From the NCBI GenBank assembly GCA_000433915.1, contig HF993639.1:62001-126000 (forward strand): a DNA stretch of 64,000 nt, read 5' to 3'. This document shows positions 43,261-52,543 of this stretch, one piece after another; within the stretch, counting starts at the first letter, position 1; each line of letters starts with the position of its first letter. A program made the position numbers and the translations under genes. Under the pieces are notes generated by a model. That model saw only the letters and a list, made by a program, of their open reading frames with translations, ran no database searches and was not told the DNA's origin. The stretch is from Clostridium sp. CAG:793 (lineage in GTDB: Bacteria > Bacillota > Clostridia > TANB77 > CAG-508).

Positions 43261-44607
43261 TTATACTCCTGCTGCTGAGAATAAGAATGTTCCCATATAT
43301 ACTTGAATACATGGTACAAGTACAACTATTGTTATGAATATTAATAATGCACCTATGAATATATACATAACCTGTGGTAATACTTTTACTATCTTTGCTA
43401 GGATATTATCAATATCCATATCCATATATTCTACCATTTTTTCCATCATCATTGGTAAATCAGTTTGCATACCTATTTTAAGCATCTCTGTTACCATTGG
43501 GCTTGGTAAACCAGAATCTTCAAATGGTTTTACCCATGAATCACCGGTTATAATGTTATTGATTGATGTTTCAATTATTGATAGCATTACGTAATTTTTT
43601 ACTACGTTTTTACTTACTTCCATTGCCTCTTGGATTCTCATTCCATTTTTTAGATTAAGTACCATTGCTTTACTAAATCTTGAAAAGTCTATTGCAAATA
43701 TAAGTTGTCCGAATATTGGCATTCTGTATTTAAAGTAATCCCAATTATATCTTCCTTTTGGAGTTTTTATATACATGAATAATACACCTATAATTATTGC
43801 AATTATCCCTACTGGTATAAACCAGAATTTTTGTACTTGTGTTAAGAATTTCGAGAATGCTAATGTTACAGCTGGTAATGTCTCTGCACTTCCCATTTCA
43901 GCAAATACGTTTTGTATAATAGGTACTATATATACACTGCCTACCATAAGTATTACAAATAAGGCAACAAATTGTGTTATATTTGGTATTAAAATTTGCT
44001 TTATTTTTTTATTTAATGCATTTGATGAATCAAGGTATCCAACGGCTTGTTTTAATGATTCTTCTAGTGATCCAGATAATTCTCCAACTTTTACTAGATT
44101 AATATAAATGTATGGGAATATGTCTGAATAATATTCCATTGTTGTATACATATAATCACCAGCTTCAACTCCTGACAATACATCTTCTAGTATTCCTCTT
44201 AGAGTTGTGTTTTCTGTTGATTTTACTAATGTATTTAAAGCATGTATATTATTGAATCCTGCTTTTTTCAATAGATAAAAGTTCTGAGTAAATACTACAA
44301 TATCTCTTGTTGTTACCTTTTCGTTTATTGATAATGCCATACGAACTTTCTCTTTTACTGAGAAACTTCTTTTATTTTTCTTTTTTTCAATAGCTGTAGC
44401 ATCTGCTATTTTCATTAATTCTTCTACTTTTGCTATACTTTCTTGGTTATTCTTTTTGTATTTGCCAAAACTTACTTGAGTTACTTCTATTGGAGTCATT
44501 CCATTTGCTTTTAGTCTCCTGATAAGACTTTGTTTACTTTTCTCAGTTATTCTGTTCCTGATTATTAGTCCATTTTCATCTGCCGCTCTATATACGTATT
44601 CTGGCAT
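43261..44607 (-). CDS. pilC: Type IV pilus inner membrane platform protein PilC
   Basis: A 448-residue polytopic platform protein of the PilC/GspF family. It has an N-terminal soluble extension (PEYVYRAADENGLIIRNRI) and two repeated T2SSF domains with TTRDIVVFTQNFYLLKKAGF and FSRFSKAMVLNLKNGMRIQEAM. Hydrophobic segments lie near residues 210-230, 260-280 and at the C-terminus. It couples the PilB and PilT ATPases to pilin assembly and disassembly. It is the last gene of the pilus operon. Confidence 0.95.
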   Translation of the reverse strand: MPEYVYRAADENGLIIRNRITEKSKQSLIRRLKANGMTPIEVTQVSFGKYKKNNQESIAKVEELMKIADATAIEKKKNKRSFSVKEKVRMALSINEKVTTRDIVVFTQNFYLLKKAGFNNIHALNTLVKSTENTTLRGILEDVLSGVEAGDYMYTTMEYYSDIFPYIYINLVKVGELSGSLEESLKQAVGYLDSSNALNKKIKQILIPNITQFVALFVILMVGSVYIVPIIQNVFAEMGSAETLPAVTLAFSKFLTQVQKFWFIPVGIIAIIIGVLFMYIKTPKGRYNWDYFKYRMPIFGQLIFAIDFSRFSKAMVLNLKNGMRIQEAMEVSKNVVKNYVMLSIIETSINNIITGDSWVKPFEDSGLPSPMVTEMLKIGMQTDLPMMMEKMVEYMDMDIDNILAKIVKVLPQVMYIFIGALLIFITIVVLVPCIQVYMGTFLFSAAGV

Positions 44608-44635
44608 TATCTTACTCCTTTCACTGTTTTATCTT

Positions 44636-45763
44636 TTAATATCTATACCCTTCTGTTCCAGAGTCGTTGTCTCTCTTTATTCTAAGTTGCATTATTGTTC
44701 TGTTTAATACTTCTACATTTTTTTCTTCTATTTGTGCTTTTGCTTGGTCTAGTGTTATTTGATCATTTACAAATAACTCTGCTAATGAGTTTATTAATCC
44801 TATACTTCCATTTCCTGAAGCACTTTGTATTGCATCTTCCATTTCTGATACACTTAATTTATCTTTTCTAATTATTCCTGATATTATGTTGTCTACTACC
44901 ATAACCTCTGGTACTAATGTTAATGTTCCTCTTTTATTTCTTATCAATCTTTGTGATACAACTAGTTTTAATAATGATGCTATTAAGAATTTGATTGATG
45001 CTTGATCTCTTACATCATAGAAGTTGATCATTCTATCAATTGTTTCTGCACATGATTTTGTATGCAATGTTCCTAATACTAAGTGACCTGATTCTGCTGT
45101 TTCTATGGCTGCATCTAGTGTTTCTCTATCTCTGATCTCTCCTATTACTAGTATATCGCAATCTTCTCTTAAAGAGTTCTTTGTTCCTAGACTATATGTT
45201 GGCATATCTCCACCAACACCTACTTCTTTTTGTACAATTACTGATTTTTTTGATTTATGTCTATATTCTACTGGGCTTTCAAGTGTTAATATTTTTTTGT
45301 TTTGTGTTTCATTTATATAATTGATTAATGCATTTAATGTTGTTGATTTACCAGAGTTAGTTTTTCCTGTTACTAGTATTAGTCCTTGTGGTTGTAATGT
45401 CATTCTTCTTACTATATCTGGTACTCCTAATTGTTCATATGTTGGAAGCTCATTTCTTATAAGTCTTGTTGTTATTACAGGAACTTCGTCTGCATATGAT
45501 ATATTTACTCTTAAACGTATATTATTAAATATTGCTGAGCAATCTAATACTTTATTTTCTCTGAAAAATTTATCTTTTTCTACACTTCCTTGAAGAAAAT
45601 AATCATATACATCCCATATATCATCTTTGCTAATTTCTTCTGCTTCATTTATTGTTACTAATTCTCTGTATACTCTTATTATTGGTTTTAGTCCACTTAT
45701 AAAGTGTACATCTGATGCACCTACATCTTCTGCCTTTTTTAAAATGGCATTTACATCTATCAT
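44636..45763 (-). CDS. pilT: Type IV pilus retraction ATPase PilT
   Basis: A 375-residue hexameric ATPase. Walker A (GKTNSGKST) is near residue 135; the Asp and His boxes and Walker B follow in EDCDILVIGEIRDRETLDAAIETAESGHLVLGTLHTKSC. The AIRNLIRE-type motif region is divergent (GIIRKDKLSVSEMEDAI). It depolymerises pili and drives twitching or DNA uptake. Retention of a PilT next to PilB suggests dynamic pili rather than a pure secretion pseudopilus. The gene lies 29 bases after pilB. Confidence 0.94.
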   Translation of the reverse strand: MIDVNAILKKAEDVGASDVHFISGLKPIIRVYRELVTINEAEEISKDDIWDVYDYFLQGSVEKDKFFRENKVLDCSAIFNNIRLRVNISYADEVPVITTRLIRNELPTYEQLGVPDIVRRMTLQPQGLILVTGKTNSGKSTTLNALINYINETQNKKILTLESPVEYRHKSKKSVIVQKEVGVGGDMPTYSLGTKNSLREDCDILVIGEIRDRETLDAAIETAESGHLVLGTLHTKSCAETIDRMINFYDVRDQASIKFLIASLLKLVVSQRLIRNKRGTLTLVPEVMVVDNIISGIIRKDKLSVSEMEDAIQSASGNGSIGLINSLAELFVNDQITLDQAKAQIEEKNVEVLNRTIMQLRIKRDNDSGTEGYRY

Positions 45764-45792
45764 TATTATTTCCTCCTGGCAATATTTTGTTT

Positions 45793-47418
45793 TTAATAGA
45801 ATAGTAATTTTCTATTTAACTCTTCTAATGTTGTTATTCCTTCTACAACTTTAGCAATTCCATCTATGAGTAATGGTTTATATCCGTGTTTTAATGCTTC
45901 ATCTCTTATTTCTAGTGTTGATGCATCTTTAACTATTAATTCTTTAATATCATCATCAAATAGTAATGTTTCAAATACCGCAATTCTGTCATAGAATCCA
46001 CTATTATTGCAATATTCGCATCCAACTGGATCAAATGTTGTGTGATTGTCTACATCAAATTTTACATTATATTTGTCAGCTATTTTATTTATTATTGCTT
46101 TCTCTTCTTCTGTAAAAGGTCTTTCTTTTCTACATTTTGGACATAATTTTCTTACTAATCTTTGTGATATTGATGTTGCTAATGTGCTTGATATATCATA
46201 GTTTGAAATATTCATTTTTCTTAATCTTGATATAACTTCTACTGCATTTAATGTGTGAATTGTTGATAATACATAGTGACCTGTTTGACCAGCTTGCATT
46301 GCTATCTCTGCTGTTTCTTGATCTCTTATTTCTCCAACTAGAATTATATCAGGATCTTGTCTTAATACTGTTCTTAATGATCCAGCAAAAGTTGTTTTTG
46401 TATCAATTTCTATTTGATTTAATCCAGGAATACGGATTTCTACTGGGTCTTCAATTGTTGTTATATTAATCTGTGGTCTATTTAAATAGTCTATTACACT
46501 ATATAATGTGGTAGTTTTTCCTTCTCCAGTTGGTGCAGCAATTACTGTTATACTGTTTCTTTTATCAAATGCGCTTTTTAGCAATCTTTCATCTTTTGGA
46601 TATCCTAATTCGAATAGTCCTTTTATTGTTGTGTTTTTCTTTAGTAATCTTAGAACAAATTTCTCACCAAATATGTTTTTCTGTGATGAAGAACGAATAT
46701 TATAATCTGGATACATTATAATTCTACCATCTTGTGGTTCTTGTTTTTCTTGGTGCATATTAGATATTGATTTTAATCTTCCTATAATTTGTGATTGTTT
46801 CTCTTTATCAATATGTGCAACATCAAATAAGATACCATCTATTCTATATCTTACTCTTATATAGTTTTCAAGAGGCTCTATATGAATATCACTTGCTCTT
46901 TTACTCATACCTGTTCTAATTATATTATCTACTATGCTTGTTCCATTTGCATCAGTATCTATTGTTTCTGTTGATACTTCATTTAATTCTTCTAATACTT
47001 TCTCTAATTGGTCTTTAAAGGTGATATATCTTTCCATTACAAGACCTCTATTAAGCATTAGTAATCTTACTGCTTCTATTTGGCTAGTATTACTTGTATT
47101 TGCAAAACATACTTTTATTATTCCATCATTTATATCAAATGGGATAGCCATGTCTTCTCTAGCAACATCCATTGATATATAATTTGTTAATTTTATTTTT
47201 ACTTTTTCTTTTGTTATAAATATTACTTTTTCGTCAAGTATCTCACCCATTGCATTTAGTAATGCTGTTGGATCTGCCGCATTTGTTTTAAATAATATAT
47301 CTCCTAGTTTTTCTTTAGGATTGTTTTTCTGATATTCTAGTGCTTTTTCTATATCTTCTTGTTTTACTATTCCTCTTTTAACTAATTCAATTCCTAATGG
47401 TTGCCTATTTGTAGCCAT
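45793..47418 (-). CDS. pilB: Type IV pilus assembly ATPase PilB
   Basis: A 541-residue GspE/PilB ATPase. The N-terminal MshEN-like domain (LGIELVKRGIVKQEDIEKAL, KLGDILF) is the fold that binds cyclic di-GMP in some homologs. Walker A (APTGEGKTT) is near residue 296, followed by RQDPDIILVGEIRDQETA and the His box. The C-terminal zinc tetracysteine motif is CPKC and CEYC near residues 427 and 468. It powers pilus extension. Regulation by cyclic di-GMP is an inference from the domain only. Confidence 0.95.
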   Translation of the reverse strand: MATNRQPLGIELVKRGIVKQEDIEKALEYQKNNPKEKLGDILFKTNAADPTALLNAMGEILDEKVIFITKEKVKIKLTNYISMDVAREDMAIPFDINDGIIKVCFANTSNTSQIEAVRLLMLNRGLVMERYITFKDQLEKVLEELNEVSTETIDTDANGTSIVDNIIRTGMSKRASDIHIEPLENYIRVRYRIDGILFDVAHIDKEKQSQIIGRLKSISNMHQEKQEPQDGRIIMYPDYNIRSSSQKNIFGEKFVLRLLKKNTTIKGLFELGYPKDERLLKSAFDKRNSITVIAAPTGEGKTTTLYSVIDYLNRPQINITTIEDPVEIRIPGLNQIEIDTKTTFAGSLRTVLRQDPDIILVGEIRDQETAEIAMQAGQTGHYVLSTIHTLNAVEVISRLRKMNISNYDISSTLATSISQRLVRKLCPKCRKERPFTEEEKAIINKIADKYNVKFDVDNHTTFDPVGCEYCNNSGFYDRIAVFETLLFDDDIKELIVKDASTLEIRDEALKHGYKPLLIDGIAKVVEGITTLEELNRKLLFY

Positions 47419-47445
47419 ATATTCTCCTTTCTATGTCCTTATTTT

Positions 47446-47904
47446 TTACCAATATCTTAAAACATATTTTATTGTTTTTCCGAAGTTTGGTTCTTCTTTA
47501 TTTGTTCCTGTTGAAATTTTTATTTTGATTATTTTCTTTCCGTTTTCTTCGAAGTTATCTGCTTCAAATTCGGCTATTGTTCTTGCTATCTTTACATTTC
47601 CTCTATATATTGCATTTTCACTTTGTTTATATGTGTATTTACTTCCATTGCTCAAGACTATCTCTACTGTTTTTTCTCCATTTTGCTCAATCGTTGTTGC
47701 TGTTCCTTGTTTACTTTCTTTGATATCTTGTACAAAATATGAGTTAAATTTATTAAATTCTTCTGAACTTACAGAGTTTGTATTTATCTTAGATAAATTA
47801 GAGTATACAAAGTTACTTAAGTATGCTAATAATCCAAGTGTTGCTGAGAAAACCAAGACATATATAATTAGTGCTGTTAGTGTTATACCTTTCTCACTTT
47901 TCAT
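47446..47904 (-). CDS. Prepilin-like minor pilin
   Basis: A 152-residue protein with a type III signal: short basic leader MKSEKG, cleavage before ITLTALIIYVLVFSATLG, then a hydrophobic helix and a beta-rich globular domain. The residue at +5 is Ala, not the usual Glu. Size and place in the operon suggest a minor pilin of the PilW/ComGF kind, possibly at the pilus tip. The assignment as a pilin is good; the subtype is a guess. Confidence 0.82.
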   Translation of the reverse strand: MKSEKGITLTALIIYVLVFSATLGLLAYLSNFVYSNLSKINTNSVSSEEFNKFNSYFVQDIKESKQGTATTIEQNGEKTVEIVLSNGSKYTYKQSENAIYRGNVKIARTIAEFEADNFEENGKKIIKIKISTGTNKEEPNFGKTIKYVLRYW

Positions 47905-47927
47905 CTTGTCAAATTCCTTTCTTTGTA

Positions 47928-48347
47928 TTATTCTCTAATTTTTATTTTGTTCATTTTAAATTCTCTTTCTTGTCCATTTACTGAGTATGTTACTGTTATT
48001 TTTATTTTCTTTACTATGTCTTCTGCTGATTCTATTTCATCAGAATATTTTTCTATTGTATATGTTATTGTACTATGATTTCTGCTTTTATCAAAATACT
48101 GATTGATCTTTGACTGCTCAATTAATGATTGGACTTTTGTATCTGTTATATCATCATAGTTTTCCAAATCAATCTGTTCAAATATCTCTGTAACACATCC
48201 AATAGCTACTTCATGTATCTTGGCAATTGCAACATTCATATATATTTGATAATACAGTGTTACTATTATTGCACTTGCTGCTACAAATATAATTAATCCT
48301 CCTGCAACATCTATTCCAGTTGCTCCTTTTTCACTTTTTATTCTCAT
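47928..48347 (-). CDS. Prepilin-like minor pilin with acidic +5
   Basis: A 139-residue protein with leader RIKSEKG, then ATGIDVAGGLIIFVAASAII, so that the residue at +5 is Asp. A hydrophobic helix is followed by a charged, partly helical and then beta-rich domain. Its ATG directly abuts the stop codon of the prepilin peptidase gene, so translation is coupled. It is the only one of the three prepilins here with an acidic residue at +5. A minor pilin role is likely. Confidence 0.8.
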   Translation of the reverse strand: MRIKSEKGATGIDVAGGLIIFVAASAIIVTLYYQIYMNVAIAKIHEVAIGCVTEIFEQIDLENYDDITDTKVQSLIEQSKINQYFDKSRNHSTITYTIEKYSDEIESAEDIVKKIKITVTYSVNGQEREFKMNKIKIRE

Positions 48348-49142
48348 TTAAACACCTATTTGTGACAAAAATATCATAATCCATACAATAGCATTTGATA
48401 CAGCTAAGTAAAATGCTACTGGTGGCTTTTTATCATATTTTTTCCCTTTATTTATAATTTTATTTATTAAACTTTTTATTGAGATTATTAATAGTGTTAA
48501 TATAATTGTTAATATTGTTCCTATTTCGAATGTAAAGAAATTTATTATTAAACAAAAAATTACTAGACTTATATTATAGTCATCTTTTGTTGTTTTCTTT
48601 ATTTTGTATGTGCTTGCAACAGTTAGTATCGCTGTTACTATTAAGTAAATTATTATTCTGTTTATATTAAAGTTTTCATAAAAATTGTATTGATATATGA
48701 ATTCTAATGCTGAGATTGCTATTCCATAGATCAATACTCCTTTATGTATTTCTCTATGTTCCTTGTCTATTCCTGCTATTAGAAATACAAATACTATATA
48801 TAATACTCCAAGTGCATATTCTATGCCTTTCCATGTATATACATTTTGAATATTTATACCTATTCCTGCTGCTAATATTACGAAAGCCAAGCCACATAAT
48901 ACTTCTATTATTTCGTATCTTGGACTTATTTTTGTTTTGCAGTATCTACATCTTCCACCAAGGAATGCATAACTTAATACTGGTATCATGTCTAAAAAAG
49001 ATAATTTATGATTGCATTTAGGGCAATATGAATGTTTATAAACAATGTCCTGATGTAATGGGATTCTATATGTTGCAAGTGTTAAGAAACTTCCAAATAC
49101 TGTTCCCATCATAAATATTATTATGTATAGTAATATATTCAT
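48348..49142 (-). CDS. pilD: Type IV prepilin peptidase / N-methyltransferase
   Basis: A 264-residue polytopic aspartic protease that cleaves prepilins after Gly. The N-terminal domain has the GSFLTLATYRIP start and the zinc cysteines C40, C43, C65 and C68 (CPKC, CRYC). The first catalytic Asp is D126 (AGIDKEHREI). The second motif, normally G-x-G-D, reads TKDDY at residues 185-189, so the glycines are lost although an Asp remains. About seven hydrophobic segments are present. It is placed between the main pilin and the minor pilin genes. Confidence 0.92.
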   Translation of the reverse strand: MNILLYIIIFMMGTVFGSFLTLATYRIPLHQDIVYKHSYCPKCNHKLSFLDMIPVLSYAFLGGRCRYCKTKISPRYEIIEVLCGLAFVILAAGIGINIQNVYTWKGIEYALGVLYIVFVFLIAGIDKEHREIHKGVLIYGIAISALEFIYQYNFYENFNINRIIIYLIVTAILTVASTYKIKKTTKDDYNISLVIFCLIINFFTFEIGTILTIILTLLIISIKSLINKIINKGKKYDKKPPVAFYLAVSNAIVWIMIFLSQIGV

Positions 49143-49198
49143 AAGCTCTTTATTTCCTTTCTTATCTTAGTTGTTTATTATGTTTTTAATCCAAATAG

Positions 49199-49232
49199 AG
49201 GTTACCTAAATACGAATTATTTAGGTAACCTC
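49199..49232 (-). terminator. Strong hairpin between the pilin gene and pilD
   Basis: A perfect 15-bp inverted repeat: GAGGTTACCTAAATA, 4-5 base loop, TATTTAGGTAACCTC. The minus strand lacks a long T run, so it may act as a partial terminator or a 3' end stabiliser that raises pilin mRNA relative to downstream genes. Confidence 0.7.
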
Positions 49233-49304
49233 ATATTTAGTGACTATTATCATCATAATAATAGGTTTTCTACTTAATTTAAACGTTAATTAGTCAGCAG
49301 TAGT

Positions 49305-49526
49305 TTATCTGTTTCCTACAACGTCGTTCATTACATTTAGATAACTATCCATTCTTGCTGCATCGTTTTCTTCACCAGCTTTGTAAGCATTCTTGCCTTG
49401 TTGAGCTCTTGTGAATAAACCATTTTGAGATAGTGTCATTGTAATTGTAACACCTGCTAAGATTAATAGTATAACGATTGTAACAACTAATGCTACTAAT
49501 GTGATACCTTTTTCTTTCTTAAACAT
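49305..49526 (-). CDS. Small type IV pilin-like protein (candidate major pilin)
   Basis: A 73-residue protein with leader MFKKEKG and the hydrophobic N-terminal helix ITLVALVVTIVILLILAGVT, followed by a short charged helical segment. It belongs to the widespread clostridial group with a KGITL start and no Glu at +5 (Ala here). With only about 66 mature residues it lacks a globular head, as in minimal pilins. A strong AGGAGG site, a gap on both sides and the downstream hairpin suggest high, separate expression, which supports a major pilin role. Confidence 0.85.
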   Translation of the reverse strand: MFKKEKGITLVALVVTIVILLILAGVTITMTLSQNGLFTRAQQGKNAYKAGEENDAARMDSYLNVMNDVVGNR

Positions 49527-49596
49527 AATAAATTCCCTCCTTAGTAAAATTTGTGTATATATTTATATAAAATTAATAAATATAACCTAACTTAGA

Positions 49597-50028
49597 TTAT
49601 TTTGTTCCAGTGCTAATGTTTGCTGCATTGTAATAGTTGTCTGTTGTATTTCTATCAACATTATCACCACCACCATTTGCTGAATTTCCATTTGATGTAC
49701 TATTGTTAGTTGTGTTATTAGCTTCACTTGTTGTTTCTGCTGTTGCAAATGGATCAGCTTTTCCTGGATTATAACTTTTGTTTTTCTTATATAATGAAAG
49801 ATCCGAGTCTGTTATTTCAAAAGTTTTATTTACTTGTGTTATTTCTTGTTCTGTCGTATTGTCTTCAATTTCTTTTTGTACATTTTCTGGTGTACTATAT
49901 GCTGTAACTTTACTTGGCACCAATTTATTTGATGGTACATAATTGTAAAATATTATTGCTAGTACTAACCCAATCAATACACTTATTAGAAGTATAATAA
50001 GAACTTCTTTAATGATTTTCTTTGCCAT
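49597..50028 (-). CDS. Single-pass pilus alignment protein, PilP-like
   Basis: A 143-residue protein with an N-terminal transmembrane segment (VLIILLISVLIGLVLAIIFY) and an external part. It contains NPGKADPFA, reminiscent of the R-D-P-F motif of PilP/GspC proteins, and ends in an Asn/Thr/Gly-rich low-complexity tail. The order pilMN, pilO, this gene matches pilM-N-O-P operons of other bacteria. There is no outer membrane here, so its partner cannot be PilQ. Function is inferred from context. Confidence 0.6.
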   Translation of the reverse strand: MAKKIIKEVLIILLISVLIGLVLAIIFYNYVPSNKLVPSKVTAYSTPENVQKEIEDNTTEQEITQVNKTFEITDSDLSLYKKNKSYNPGKADPFATAETTSEANNTTNNSTSNGNSANGGGDNVDRNTTDNYYNAANISTGTK

Positions 50029-50047
50029 TTCTTACTCCTTCATAGTT

Positions 50048-50698
50048 TTATTGTGTTACGGTATTTGATGTAGTTTCTGATTGTGCTGTATTATCACTGC
50101 TGCTTGAAACTGATGAAATTGTTTCTGTTGTGTTTTCCTGTTGAATCTTAACATCAGCTACTGTAAATGTACACTTATTTGCTGTCATGTCAAACTTGTC
50201 TATTGTAAAGTCAAGATTTGCATCATTTTCTAGTGAGTATATAAATTGTACTAGTGCTAAGAATTCGCCTGTTGCTGTAAAGTTTAAATTCTTATAAGAT
50301 GAATCATTTAATGTTGAACTTCCAACTTCCATTTTTAGATTTACACCTTCTGATGTTGCGTGATTACCAACTCTACTCCACAAATATTCAATCGTATAAT
50401 TCTTTGTTTGTGTTGCTTGTTTGATTTCACTTTCTGTACTTATTGTTACTAAATCTAAATAGTCTTTTTTAGCTTTTGTTAAGTTTGAAATGTCTGTCTT
50501 TAGTTTTGACAATGCACTTGTATAATTGTCATTTGCTGTGTTAGCTTTATTTATTGCTGTTGTTAACTCTTGATTTTTGTCTGATATTTCTTGAAAACTA
50601 TATGCTTGAAATGGACCAGCATGTATTCCATTTTTCATGAATAATGCCATAATTGCCAATACTAGTACTAGTAATATGCTTATTAATGTTTTTTTCAC
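50048..50698 (-). CDS. pilO: Type IV pilus protein PilO
   Basis: A 216-residue bitopic protein: an N-terminal membrane segment (TLISILLVLVLAIMALFM), a coiled-coil region (residues about 40-85) and a ferredoxin-like domain with FTATGEFLALVQFIYSLEN, the PilO signature region. The C-terminal tail is Ser/Thr-rich. PilO pairs with PilN to form the alignment complex. It is encoded 19 bases after the pilM-pilN fusion gene. Confidence 0.85.
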   Translation of the reverse strand: MKKTLISILLVLVLAIMALFMKNGIHAGPFQAYSFQEISDKNQELTTAINKANTANDNYTSALSKLKTDISNLTKAKKDYLDLVTISTESEIKQATQTKNYTIEYLWSRVGNHATSEGVNLKMEVGSSTLNDSSYKNLNFTATGEFLALVQFIYSLENDANLDFTIDKFDMTANKCTFTVADVKIQQENTTETISSVSSSSDNTAQSETTSNTVTQ

Positions 50699-50717
50699 TG
50701 GTTATTTTCCTCCATTT

Positions 50718-52379
50718 CTAATATGTTTTTAAATCGCCTTCAATTATAATCTTTACATACTCTCCATCTTTTTGTCCTTCTGTTGATGTGATATTGTCTA
50801 GAACATTTGCATTTTTCATCTTTGCTTTGAAATATGCTAATTGTTCATATTTTGTTGATTGTGCATGTATTATTATATGTTGTACTGTTTTTCCTGAATC
50901 TGTTGTTTCTGTATTTTTTATTTCAGTAAGTTGTACTTCTTTTGGTATGTTATATACTATTTTGTTTAACATAGTTGTTATTTGATTTTTTCTGCTTCTT
51001 TTTGTTTCTATTGCAGAGCTTACATTTTCAAGGTTTGTTTTGTATTTTTGATAATCTTTTGTTCTCTCATTTACTTTGCTTGAATCACTATTTGCTAAAC
51101 TTAATTGGCTATTTGCATATAATGTTACGTCATCTGTTTCTTTGATCTTTGCATTAATTTGTTTAACTAATATTGATGATCCTACTGAATACATTATTAT
51201 TACTATTAAAACAACTGCACAGTCTCTTAATAATAATCTTTCTACTCTGTCTAATTCTCCTGATAGGTCAACTTTTGATTTTAAATTTACATTCTTATTC
51301 TTTAGTTTGAAATTGAACTTTGGCATTTTTATATCTTTCATATTTACATCTGATGAAAGCAATGTCTTTAGTTCTGTTTTCCAATCTCTTTTCATGAAAT
51401 TTAGATTTTTTATTCCAAGTCCAAGACCTTGTAATGCAAGTGCAATTGCTGAGTTAACTTCAATATAGTCCTTTATATTAATATTCATTTTATCTTCTAA
51501 GAAAAATGGTTTTAATATTTCTACCTTTGATTCTTTAAAGTATTCTTTAAAATAAAGATCTATATTATTTATTACTGTTCCCATTCCAGTTAAATAAATG
51601 TTGTCAATTTTCGGAAAACGTTCTTTTATCTTTTGAATTTCTTGAACTATTTTATATAATGTAGGTACAATATATTGTAAATACTCGTTGTTACCTGTGC
51701 CTTCGGTTGTCTCCATTGTGTATATTGTGCTATTTTTGCAAATTTCATAAGCTTTTGAATATGAATTTTCTCTTTCGCTTATTTTGTCTAGTACTTCTTC
51801 CATGCCTTCATCAAGTATATCTACATTATATATTGCTTGATTTATTATTGTTGTTATTGTCGTTCTTTCTTCTAAATTAATGATCATAGAATTTTTATTT
51901 TTCTCTACTTTCATTAAATTAGGTAATGTTGTTGTCATTGGTACTAGTGTTTCTAAATCCGCATTACCAAATGCTGCTTTTCTTTCTGCTAATTCATTTT
52001 CACTATCATATACATATATAATTTTACTTTGATCTTGGTTTTGAACGTTTTTTGTATATATATATCTGCTGTCATATAAATTTTTATTTAAGTGATTTTC
52101 TGTGCAAAAAGATTCAAATTCTGTTTTTATTGCTTTTTCAGCATAATTTCTATTAGCTAAGCTAAAAATATTAAAATAATAATATTTTTCGTTAGAAATT
52201 TCAGAGCTTACAGGAATCGTATGATTATCTGTTTCACTTAATATTTGATTTATTGCAGTGTCAATATTGTCATAAAATTTTACGCCATATGATGTTACAT
52301 TATAGCTATCATTATTTTTGCTGACTCTTGCATATCTTATTAGCTTATTATTTATACTAATTCCTAGGCACTCTTGCAT
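50718..52379 (-). CDS. PilM-PilN fusion protein
   Basis: A 553-residue protein. Residues 1 to about 330 form an actin-like PilM domain (CLGISINNKLIRYARV at the start, then NIYLTGMGTVINNIDLYF and NSAIALALQGLGLG). A linker leads to one membrane segment near residues 383-405, a coiled coil and a PilN ferredoxin-like domain with the PKEVQLTEIKN signature. PilM and PilN are normally separate proteins that bind each other, so the fusion makes sense mechanistically. It is the first gene of the pilus operon, behind the promoter at 52442-52469. Confidence 0.85.
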   Translation of the reverse strand: MQECLGISINNKLIRYARVSKNNDSYNVTSYGVKFYDNIDTAINQILSETDNHTIPVSSEISNEKYYYFNIFSLANRNYAEKAIKTEFESFCTENHLNKNLYDSRYIYTKNVQNQDQSKIIYVYDSENELAERKAAFGNADLETLVPMTTTLPNLMKVEKNKNSMIINLEERTTITTIINQAIYNVDILDEGMEEVLDKISERENSYSKAYEICKNSTIYTMETTEGTGNNEYLQYIVPTLYKIVQEIQKIKERFPKIDNIYLTGMGTVINNIDLYFKEYFKESKVEILKPFFLEDKMNINIKDYIEVNSAIALALQGLGLGIKNLNFMKRDWKTELKTLLSSDVNMKDIKMPKFNFKLKNKNVNLKSKVDLSGELDRVERLLLRDCAVVLIVIIMYSVGSSILVKQINAKIKETDDVTLYANSQLSLANSDSSKVNERTKDYQKYKTNLENVSSAIETKRSRKNQITTMLNKIVYNIPKEVQLTEIKNTETTDSGKTVQHIIIHAQSTKYEQLAYFKAKMKNANVLDNITSTEGQKDGEYVKIIIEGDLKTY

Positions 52380-52441
52380 TTTATTCCTCTCTCTTTTGAA
52401 TCTTTTTATTTTATTTTTTCACATTTGTTGCTTTTATATAC

Positions 52442-52469
52442 ATTTTATCTTTTTTTTATTTAAAGTCAA
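52442..52469 (-). promoter_or_regulatory. Promoter of the pilus operon
   Basis: Minus strand: -35 TTGACT (plus 52464-52469), 16-bp spacer, -10 TAAAAT (plus 52442-52447). The leader is about 55 bases. Confidence 0.6.
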
Positions 52470-52543
52470 TATTTTTCTTTTCTTTGTAAAACAAATGTAA
52501 TATTTGTAACTTTTATGTCAAAAAGTGTCGTTTTTACATTTTG

